From: Bradyrhizobium sp. BR13661 | GTDB taxonomy: Bacteria > Pseudomonadota > Alphaproteobacteria > Rhizobiales > Xanthobacteraceae | Direction of reading: 5' to 3' | NCBI RefSeq assembly: GCF_029892425.1 | Contig: NZ_JARXWB010000002.1 | Location: 372,001-436,000 of the forward strand | DNA: 64,000 nt | Shown here: piece by piece, positions 58,145 through 64,000 of the stretch | Numbering within the stretch: position 1 is the first letter of the stretch | Layout of the letters: every line of letters starts with the position of its first letter | Position numbers and translations under genes: made by a program | The notes under the pieces: model-generated | Databases searched by the model: none | What the model was told of the DNA's origin: nothing | What the model saw: the letters and a program-made list of their open reading frames with translations, nothing else

Positions 58145-59377
58145 ATGAGCACGACGAGAAGCCGTCTTTTGGTGGTCGATGACGATCTGGTCCAGCGGGT
58201 TCTGATCAGCAAGATCGGAGCGAAGCTCGGCTATGATACTGTCGTCGCTCCGTCCTTCGAGGCTGCTACCGAGCTTCTGGCGCGCGATACTTTCGAGGTC
58301 ATGGCGCTCGACCTGTCGCTCGGCGAGCGGGATGGCGTTGAGCTGCTGCGCTTCGTCGCCGAGCGAAACCTCCAGGCAATGTCGATCGTTATCATCAGCG
58401 GCTGCGACGATCGCATCATGAAGGCGACCCGCCGGGTCGCGAACGGCCTGAAGCTACCGATTGGAGGCTGCCTGACCAAGCCGCTCGACCTCAACCGCCT
58501 ACGGACTGCGCTCGAATTGCCGCAGCGCTCGCCGCCGGCCGCAACGTCTGCCTCGCCCTTGCTTCAGATCACGCCCGACCGAATCGCGCGCGGCCTCGCC
58601 GATGGTGAGTTCTTCGTGGAATTCCAGCCGAAGATCGCGCTTCAGACTGGAAAGGTCATCGGCGCGGAAGCGCTCGCGCGCTGGCGAACCGCAGAATTCG
58701 GCATGGTCTCGCCATTGGTGTTCATTCCGATTGCCGAGCAAGCCGGCCTGATGCGCGAGGTGACCGACTGTGTGCTGTCGTCGGCGATGTCGCAGGGACG
58801 CAAGCTGATCGAGCGCAATCCAGGCTTCACCATCGCCGTCAACATATCGGGCTCCTTGATGTCGGACCTGACATTGCCTGAGCGGATCGAGGAGATCTTG
58901 CGCCGCGAAAATATCCCTCCGTCGGCGCTGACGGTGGAGATCACCGAGACTACGGCGATGGCCGACGTCGATCGCGCCAACGATATTCTGGTGCGGCTGC
59001 GGATCAAGAAGATCGGCACGGCCATCGATGATTTCGGCACGGGCTATTCATCGCTTGCGGCGCTGGCGCGGTTGCCCTTCAGCGAGCTCAAGATCGATCA
59101 GTCGTTCATCAAAGGCTGTGAATTCGACGAGGACATGATGAAGATCGTCGACGCGTCAGTCGCGCTGGCAAAGGCGTTCAACATGAAGGTCGTGGCCGAA
59201 GGAGTCGAAAGTCCAGAAGCGCTCGAAATCATACGCCGCATCGGCTGTGACGTCGCCCAGGGTTTCTTCTTTGCACCGTCGTTGCGGCGTTCGCGCGCCG
59301 AGCGATGGATATCGCAGCGAAATTCAAGTGCAGACGACCGGGCCTTATCCGTAGCGCCGGCCGCGCTTGCGAGCTAG
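58145..59377 (+). CDS. Response regulator with EAL phosphodiesterase output
   Basis: A 410-residue two-domain protein. Residues 5-125 form a receiver domain (VVDDD, phosphoacceptor D in ALDLSLGERDG, TKPLD lysine). Residues 150-400 form an EAL domain with the substrate and metal motifs EALARW, NISGSL, EITET, DDFGTGYSSL, KIDQSFI and AEGVE intact, so it is likely an active cyclic-di-GMP phosphodiesterase switched by a histidine kinase. The ATG has AGGAGA nine bases upstream. No kinase is adjacent. Confidence 0.92.
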   Translation: MSTTRSRLLVVDDDLVQRVLISKIGAKLGYDTVVAPSFEAATELLARDTFEVMALDLSLGERDGVELLRFVAERNLQAMSIVIISGCDDRIMKATRRVANGLKLPIGGCLTKPLDLNRLRTALELPQRSPPAATSASPLLQITPDRIARGLADGEFFVEFQPKIALQTGKVIGAEALARWRTAEFGMVSPLVFIPIAEQAGLMREVTDCVLSSAMSQGRKLIERNPGFTIAVNISGSLMSDLTLPERIEEILRRENIPPSALTVEITETTAMADVDRANDILVRLRIKKIGTAIDDFGTGYSSLAALARLPFSELKIDQSFIKGCEFDEDMMKIVDASVALAKAFNMKVVAEGVESPEALEIIRRIGCDVAQGFFFAPSLRRSRAERWISQRNSSADDRALSVAPAALAS

Positions 59378-59384
59378 GACGACG

Positions 59385-59411
59385 AACCCCGGCCGCGGAG
59401 CAGCCGGGGTT
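59385..59411. terminator. GC-rich hairpin between convergent genes
   Basis: AACCCCGGC and GCCGGGGTT pair around nine bases. It lies between the convergent RR-EAL and small secreted protein genes and lacks a T-run; a bidirectional terminator is possible. Confidence 0.5.
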
Positions 59412-59433
59412 ACGCCAATCGAGGCCGTCGTGT

Positions 59434-59667
59434 TCAGTAGACGGTGTACCCGCAGACATTCACGACGCGGACGCGCAGGCCGTGACGGGTCTGGACGACG
59501 CGCTCCTGGTAGCAATTGTTGATGCCGGTGTTGACGTAGATGCCGCCAAAGCCCCAGCCCGGACCCCAATAGTGGTGGAAGCCGTGGGCCGACGCGGCGG
59601 TGGGTGCCAGAGCGGCAACGCCGAGCGAACCGGCAGCGATCAGACCAAGTGCAAGCTTACGAAACAT
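59434..59667 (-). CDS. Small secreted protein
   Basis: A 77-residue protein with a signal peptide (MFRKLALGLIAAGSLGVAALAP, cleavage after ASA) and a short mature part (HGFHHYWGPGWGFGG... NNCYQERVVQTRHGLRVRVVNVCGYTVY) containing two cysteines that could pair. Similar tiny Gly/His/Trp-rich secreted proteins occur often in Bradyrhizobium without a role. The ATG at 59667 is preferred over 59673 because GGAG lies seven bases upstream of it. Confidence 0.75.
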   Translation of the reverse strand: MFRKLALGLIAAGSLGVAALAPTAASAHGFHHYWGPGWGFGGIYVNTGINNCYQERVVQTRHGLRVRVVNVCGYTVY

Positions 59668-59801
59668 TCTCATTCTCCAGTGTGGCGCGAAGCCGTTGTT
59701 GTGTCCCTGCTTCTCGGTCGGGTCGAAGCGTGATTGCGTTCACACAGACGCTGAAGAATCGTGTTTCAGGATTGTTTCGCGGGTCGCGGCAGGATGCGCC
59801 G

Positions 59802-60785
59802 CTATCCTGCTTTACGCGCCGCGCGATAGCGCGCCGCCATCGCTTGCGTCATCTCCGCCATCTTCTCGCGGAGATCGGCAGGCTCCAGCACTTCGGCTTC
59901 GGCGCCTAACCTGAGCAACTCGGACGCGGCGTGCCACGAGGTCTTGCCAGTCGGCACTCTGGCAATGCGCCAGCCGTCCGCATCGGCGATTTCTTCGATC
60001 CGCGTGCGCGCCCTGACGTAGGGCTGGCTCAGCGCATCGAGCAGTTTTACGCCGAGCGGCGACAGCCGCACGATCGCGACGTTAGGATGCATCTCGGCCT
60101 CTAAGCGCAGCGTCGCGTCTTGCCAATAGGCGGCGAGATCGAAGTTAGCGGGACGATCGAAGCGATCGTCGAGCGCCGTGCAGTCGAGCACGCGCGCGAT
60201 GCGATAGGTGCGCACGCTGCCGTCGACCTGCCCGGCGAGATACCAGCCGCCGCCTTTCAGCACGAGGCCGAGCGGAGCGACACGGCGCTGCTTCTCGGCG
60301 CGCCAGCTCTGATAGCGGATCTTGATCAGTGTCCCGCGCAGGGCGGCGCTGGCGATGGCGCGCAGATGTTTTGGTTCCTCGACCTCGCCGAACCAGCCCG
60401 GCGCGTCCAGGTGAAAGCGTTCTTGCATCCGGCCGGCATCTTCGCGCAGGTTCGGTGGAAGCGCCGCCATCAGCTTGTTCTGTGCGGCGATCATCGCCGC
60501 ATCCAGCCCCAGTGCTGCCGCCGGGCCCGGCAATCCGGCCAGGAACAGCGCTCCCGCTTCGCTCTGCGACAGTCCGTTCAACCGCACGCGATAGCCGTCG
60601 AGCAGACGGTAACCGCCCTCTGCGCCACGGTCGGCATAGACGGGGACGCCGGATGCTGCGAGCGCGTCGATGTCGCGATAGATGGTGCGGACCGAGACCT
60701 CGCAGGCCTCCGCAAGCTCGGGCGCAGTGACCTGTCCCTTGGCCTGGAGGGTGGTGAGGATCGACAGCATCCGGCTCGCGCGCAT
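59802..60785 (-). CDS. WYL-domain HTH transcriptional regulator (YafY-like)
   Basis: A 327-residue regulator: N-terminal helix-turn-helix (TAPELAEACEVSVRTIYRDIDAL, residues 18-40), then a WYL domain with RYQSWRAEKQRRVAPLGLVLKGGGWYLAG near residue 160. WYL proteins bind nucleic acid or nucleotides and regulate stress or metabolism genes. The gene is divergent from a GST gene, and a 31-base inverted repeat lies in the gap, starting 11 bases upstream of its ATG: autoregulation and control of the GST gene are likely. Confidence 0.9.
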   Translation of the reverse strand: MRASRMLSILTTLQAKGQVTAPELAEACEVSVRTIYRDIDALAASGVPVYADRGAEGGYRLLDGYRVRLNGLSQSEAGALFLAGLPGPAAALGLDAAMIAAQNKLMAALPPNLREDAGRMQERFHLDAPGWFGEVEEPKHLRAIASAALRGTLIKIRYQSWRAEKQRRVAPLGLVLKGGGWYLAGQVDGSVRTYRIARVLDCTALDDRFDRPANFDLAAYWQDATLRLEAEMHPNVAIVRLSPLGVKLLDALSQPYVRARTRIEEIADADGWRIARVPTGKTSWHAASELLRLGAEAEVLEPADLREKMAEMTQAMAARYRAARKAG

Positions 60786-60795
60786 GCTCCCTTAA

Positions 60796-60826
60796 ACCAT
60801 ACCTGACACAAGATGTCAGGTATGGT
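60796..60826. promoter_or_regulatory. Perfect inverted repeat operator, WYL regulator/GST divergon
   Basis: ACCATACCTGACA and TGTCAGGTATGGT are perfect 13-base arms with a CAAGA spacer, in the gap between the divergent WYL regulator and GST genes. CTGACA/TGTCAG cores of this kind are found upstream of YafY-type genes as I recall, and the position is that of a self-operator. Confidence 0.75.
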
Positions 60827-60872
60827 CCGCTACAAGATGTGCCACCGCCAGCTGGCCAGATGGAGACCCACG

Positions 60873-61517
60873 ATGACCGATCCCAACCGCATCACGCTGT
60901 ATTATTCGCCGCAGAGCCGGGCCATGGGCACGCGGCTGTTGCTGGAGGAACTCGGGGCGCCCTACGATCTTCACGTCCTCAACATGAAGGCCGGGGAACA
61001 GCGGCAGCCGGCCTATCTCGCCATCAATCCGCTCGGCAAGGTGCCGGCCGTTAGGCACGGCAAGGCGCTTGTGACCGAGCAGGTCGCAATTTTCATCTAT
61101 CTCGCCGATCTGTTCCCCCAGGCGGGGCTCACGCCGGCGCTCAACAATCCGCTGCGAGGTCCTTATCTGCGCTGGATCGCCTACTACGGCTCGTCCTTTG
61201 AGCCCGCGCTGATCGACAAGTTCATGAAGCGCGAGCCTGCACCGATCACGCAGTCGCCGTATGCGGACTATGACACCATGCTGGGCGCACTCGAAGCGCA
61301 GTTGTCGAAAGGGCCGTATCTGCTCGGCGAACGGATGACGGCCGCGGATATTCTTTGGGGTGTCGCGTTCAGCTGGACGATGATGTTCGGTATCGTGCCC
61401 AAGAAGGACGTGTTCGTCCGCTATTCCGAGCGCATCACCTCGCGGCCGACATACCAGCGCATCAGCGCGGCTGATGATGAAATGGCTGCGCAGCATGCCA
61501 AGGCCGTTGGGGGCTGA
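60873..61517 (+). CDS. Glutathione S-transferase
   Basis: A 214-residue GST. The N-terminal thioredoxin fold is clear (LYYSPQSRAMGTRLLLEELG, NPLGKVPAV, EQVAIFIYLADLFP), with a helical C-terminal domain (MTAADILWGVAFSWT). The candidate catalytic residue is Tyr/Ser in YYSPQS. The ATG at 60873 follows GGAGA by seven bases; an earlier ATG in the same frame at 60813 lies within the operator. It is likely induced by whatever is sensed by the divergent WYL regulator. A DUF6157 gene follows after 16 bases. Confidence 0.9.
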   Translation: MTDPNRITLYYSPQSRAMGTRLLLEELGAPYDLHVLNMKAGEQRQPAYLAINPLGKVPAVRHGKALVTEQVAIFIYLADLFPQAGLTPALNNPLRGPYLRWIAYYGSSFEPALIDKFMKREPAPITQSPYADYDTMLGALEAQLSKGPYLLGERMTAADILWGVAFSWTMMFGIVPKKDVFVRYSERITSRPTYQRISAADDEMAAQHAKAVGG

Positions 61518-61533
61518 GGTGGGCGAGTCGTAT

Positions 61534-61968
61534 ATGAGCAAGCCGGTCCATACGACCAACTGTTTCGACACCTTCATCCGGGTTGCGGAGGACTGCCCGG
61601 CGCGCTCCGGTGAGGAGCCGCCACCAAGGGCAGGGCAATCGACAGTGGCAGGCCTGCAATACGAGATGATCGCGCATGCGCCTTACAAGTTCACGTCAGA
61701 CGACGTGATATTTGCGACCTCGGTGCCTGGGCGCGACCTCGGAGCCAAGGCGACCAAGTCCGAGAGGAGCGCTGCCCGCGCGGCTTTCTTCTCGCGCGGA
61801 CAGGCCTGCATGCGTGCCTCGAGCCTCGGCAAGCGCTACGGCTGGGGTGTGCACGCCGACAGCGAGGGCCGCATCGCGATCTACGCCGTCGACAGCAAAC
61901 GCTATCAGGCGCTGTCACGCGATTCAAAGCTCACGCAGACGCGCGCGATGCGGTCGAAGCGACGGTGA
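61534..61968 (+). CDS. DUF6157 family protein
   Basis: A 144-residue soluble protein with the hallmark order HTTNCFDTFIRVAEDCPARSG, TVAGLQYEMI, PYKFTSDDVIF, FFSRGQACMRASSLGKRYGWGVH and terminal AMRSKRR. This matches, from memory, the DUF6157 family, which is conserved across very different bacteria with no known function. The two conserved cysteines (CPARSG and QACMRAS) and GWG core suggest a small-molecule or nucleic-acid role, unproven. It is 16 bases after the GST gene, so part of the same WYL-controlled unit. Confidence 0.85.
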   Translation: MSKPVHTTNCFDTFIRVAEDCPARSGEEPPPRAGQSTVAGLQYEMIAHAPYKFTSDDVIFATSVPGRDLGAKATKSERSAARAAFFSRGQACMRASSLGKRYGWGVHADSEGRIAIYAVDSKRYQALSRDSKLTQTRAMRSKRR

Positions 61969-61971
61969 TCC

Positions 61972-62757
61972 TCAAAAGCGCGGTGGCCGCTTCTCCGCGA
62001 AGGCCTTGATGCCTTCCTTGATCTCGTCGCCGCGCATGCTGTCGCGGTGGCGCTGATCGGCAGCTCGCTCGTCGAGTTCGCCGCGGGCGAATTCGTTGAT
62101 CGCGCGCTTCATGCCGCGCATCGCGTTCGGCGCGTTGCCGGCGAGGATGTCCGCGAGCTTGTCGACTTCCTCGTCGAGTGTCTCGACCGGCACCATGGCG
62201 GTGAGATAGCCGATCCGCAGCATCTCCGGCGCGGTGATCTTCTGCGCGGTCAGGAACAGCTTCTTGGCGTTGTCAGCGCCGAGCCGCGTCACGTAGCGTT
62301 TGATGCCGCTCCTGTAATAGTGCAGCCCGAGCCGAGCCGCGGGCATGAACATCTCGGCGGTATCGACGCCGATCCGGAAATCGCAGGCGAGCGCGAGGTC
62401 GGTCGACCCGCCGTAAACGCCGCCATTGAGCCGGCAGATCGTCGGCACGCCGAGATCCTCGAGGCGGTTGACGACGATTTCGAATGCCGAGCCCGCGCTC
62501 TGCTGCTCGTTGGCGCTCACCGCGCGCTCAGCGACCGAATTGAGATCGTAGCCGGCGGAGAACGCGCGTCCCGTGCCTGTCAGCACCAGCACGCGGATGG
62601 CCGGATCGGCCTCGACCCGGTCAAACAGTTTTAGCATCTCGCCGAGATCCTCCGCCTGGAGCCGGTTGAGATGCTGCGGCCGGTTGAGGCGGATGGTGGC
62701 GCGCGCGCTGATGATTTCGAGCACGGGGCTGCTTGCAGCGTCGGCTGTGTCCGACAT
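61972..62757 (-). CDS. Enoyl-CoA hydratase/isomerase family protein, catalytic residues altered
   Basis: A 261-residue crotonase-fold protein. The oxyanion loop GRAFSAGYDLN is present, but the first catalytic Glu (GGGCEL) reads GGSTDL, an aspartate, and the second position reads MPAARLGLHYY with no Glu, so classical enoyl-CoA hydratase chemistry is doubtful. It starts 12 bases after the ion-channel gene with GGAGA upstream, so they are probably co-transcribed. It converges on the DUF6157 gene. Confidence 0.85.
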   Translation of the reverse strand: MSDTADAASSPVLEIISARATIRLNRPQHLNRLQAEDLGEMLKLFDRVEADPAIRVLVLTGTGRAFSAGYDLNSVAERAVSANEQQSAGSAFEIVVNRLEDLGVPTICRLNGGVYGGSTDLALACDFRIGVDTAEMFMPAARLGLHYYRSGIKRYVTRLGADNAKKLFLTAQKITAPEMLRIGYLTAMVPVETLDEEVDKLADILAGNAPNAMRGMKRAINEFARGELDERAADQRHRDSMRGDEIKEGIKAFAEKRPPRF

Positions 62758-62769
62758 TCTTGTCTCCAG

Positions 62770-63879
62770 TTACTTGTTTTCAAGCGTGCGGCGCTTTGCT
62801 TCCGCATCGATGGTTTCGGCGAGGTCAGGGTGCCGTGCCATCAACACGCGGAAGTCGACGAGGTCGAGCACCAGCAGCCGCGATACCTTCGTGGTCGAGA
62901 CGTTGGCGCCGCGCATGTTGTTGCCGAGCAGCGCCATCTCGCCGAAGAAAGCGCCTTCGCCGAGCTGCACCTTCTTGCCGGGCAGGTCGACCTCGACCTC
63001 GCCGGCGGCGATGAAATACATGCAGTCCCCCTGCGTACCCTTGCGGATGATCATGGTGCGTGCCGGCAGCTCCATGGTGCGCAGCATGTGGGTGACGTCG
63101 GCGATGGCGGCAGGGCCCAGCGCTGCAAAGAATGGCACCTTGCTGACGGATTCCCAGGTCTTGAGGAAATTGTCGCGCCGCGTCTCCGCAGCGAAGCCGG
63201 TCGCGAGAATACCGGTCCAGAGGCCGAACACGCCAAGGCCGGAGATCATCACCAGCGCAGCCACCATGCGGCCGAGTGGCGTGACCGGCACGACGTCGCC
63301 ATAGCCTGTCGTGGTCAGCGTGACGACCGCCCACCATAGCGCGGCAGGCACGCTGCCGAACGTTTGCGGCTGAACATCCCGCTCCAGGAAATATTCGGCG
63401 ACGGAGGCGAGGAAGACGACCATCAGGAAAATCACGAGCACGCTGAGCAGCGGCCCCGATTCCAGCACGAGAACGCGGCGGAGCTGGCGCAGGCCGGGAA
63501 TGCCCGGCACGACCTTCAACACCCAGAGGACGCTCAACAACCACGCCGTCTTGGGCTCGGCGCCGAGCACCAGCGCGGCCGGTACGGCCAGCGCTCCGAC
63601 TGTGTCGACCAGCCCGGCGGAGGAGGACACATAGAGCGCCAGTCGTCCTTGTCGCGCCATATGGCGCAGCCGGACCACCCATTCGAACACGAAATAGACG
63701 AGGCTCGCCCAAAGCAGGAAATCGACCCAGCGGTGACCCGTCTCATAGGCCGGATTGAGCGTCAGCAGCACCATGCTGAGCACGCCGACAGTCACGGCCA
63801 CATAGGCCGCCTTGGTCATGTTGCGGCCGGCGGTCGCGGCCACGAACCGGGCCAGAGCGGGAAACATCGGCTTGGACAT
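62770..63879 (-). CDS. Cyclic-nucleotide-gated potassium channel (MlotiK1-like)
   Basis: A 369-residue six-helix channel. It has an S1-S4 region with GLRQLRRVLVLESGP, pore helix and selectivity filter TTTGYGD, then the C-linker and a C-terminal cyclic-nucleotide-binding domain (about residues 250-360: GEGAFFGEMALLGNNMRGANV with the phosphate-binding GEMAL loop). It resembles the Mesorhizobium channel MlotiK1, which binds cAMP. I chose ATG 63879, since a longer frame to 63963 has only a basic upstream extension; no ribosome site decides. The crotonase gene follows after 12 bases. Confidence 0.88.
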   Translation of the reverse strand: MSKPMFPALARFVAATAGRNMTKAAYVAVTVGVLSMVLLTLNPAYETGHRWVDFLLWASLVYFVFEWVVRLRHMARQGRLALYVSSSAGLVDTVGALAVPAALVLGAEPKTAWLLSVLWVLKVVPGIPGLRQLRRVLVLESGPLLSVLVIFLMVVFLASVAEYFLERDVQPQTFGSVPAALWWAVVTLTTTGYGDVVPVTPLGRMVAALVMISGLGVFGLWTGILATGFAAETRRDNFLKTWESVSKVPFFAALGPAAIADVTHMLRTMELPARTMIIRKGTQGDCMYFIAAGEVEVDLPGKKVQLGEGAFFGEMALLGNNMRGANVSTTKVSRLLVLDLVDFRVLMARHPDLAETIDAEAKRRTLENK

Positions 63880-64000
63880 GCGGGATGATGGCTCGGTCTG
63901 GGCTCTTGCGGTCCCAGGTTGGGACTTGCGCGCCAAAGTGCATGCCCGTACCGAGGCCGTCAACGACAGGTGTTGGCCTTCGTTTCAGGTGGGTAATTTC

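Overview
The window is high-GC chromosomal DNA from an alphaproteobacterium of the Rhizobiales, most likely Bradyrhizobium or a close relative. This rests on overall protein character, the ferritin-like iron exporter MbfA behind a textbook iron-control (ICE/Irr) box, an MlotiK1-like cyclic-nucleotide-gated channel, a rhizobial-type initiator tRNA, and several families of dispersed intergenic palindromes typical of these genomes. No phage, transposase, CRISPR or plasmid gene was found. The genus is an inference; no database search was possible.

Layout. 0-7.6 kb: a TPR protein (cut by the window edge), a DUF1488 protein and a CinA C-terminal protein; then a catabolic block of two adjacent paralogous amidohydrolases, a Rieske ferredoxin, an MHS-type MFS transporter and a LysR regulator; then a DUF1127 peptide and a GNAT acetyltransferase. 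7.7-14.7 kb: acyl-CoA metabolism (crotonase, unusual SDR, AidB-like acyl-CoA dehydrogenase), a zinc alcohol dehydrogenase, an amidase and cytochrome b561. 14.7-17.9 kb: a secreted beta-rich protein, MbfA, a conserved unknown and a secreted poly-histidine protein. 18-30.5 kb: a long mostly minus-strand run of small-molecule enzymes (epoxide hydrolase, two paralogous metallo-beta-lactamase-fold hydrolases, serine hydrolase, GST, fumarylacetoacetate-hydrolase-like protein, quinone reductase plus SDR, CvpA, GMC oxidoreductase, coniferyl-aldehyde-type dehydrogenase).

30.8-42.6 kb: initiator tRNA, a PAS hybrid histidine kinase, and a divergent unit in which an NMT1-type ABC importer with its GntR/FCD regulator faces a fumarylacetoacetate-hydrolase-like gene and a cyclase gene. 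Next come a DUF6985-like protein, a decayed tRNA-fMet fragment, PhzF, DUF1349, and an ArsR-type regulator divergent from an SDR over a perfect inverted repeat. 42.8-51.6 kb: a ribose/xylose-type ABC importer operon in which one permease is fused to a cytoplasmic-side beta-propeller of the SMP-30/strictosidine-synthase type. A second, paralogous propeller gene follows it by a 4-base overlap, and an acyl-CoA synthetase gene lies upstream. This transporter is the most unusual system in the window.

51.8-64 kb: an AraC regulator and an acyl-CoA ligase, a fragment of an alcohol dehydrogenase, a zinc-ribbon metallo-beta-lactamase-fold protein with a degenerate metal motif, a MetX-like hydrolase and a fatty-acid desaturase behind an orphan palindrome. 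These are followed by a response-regulator/EAL phosphodiesterase, a small secreted protein, a WYL regulator divergent from a GST gene over a perfect operator-like repeat, a DUF6157 protein, a crotonase and the ion channel. Most genes point to uptake and breakdown of aromatic, fatty or carbonyl compounds, each block with its own local regulator.
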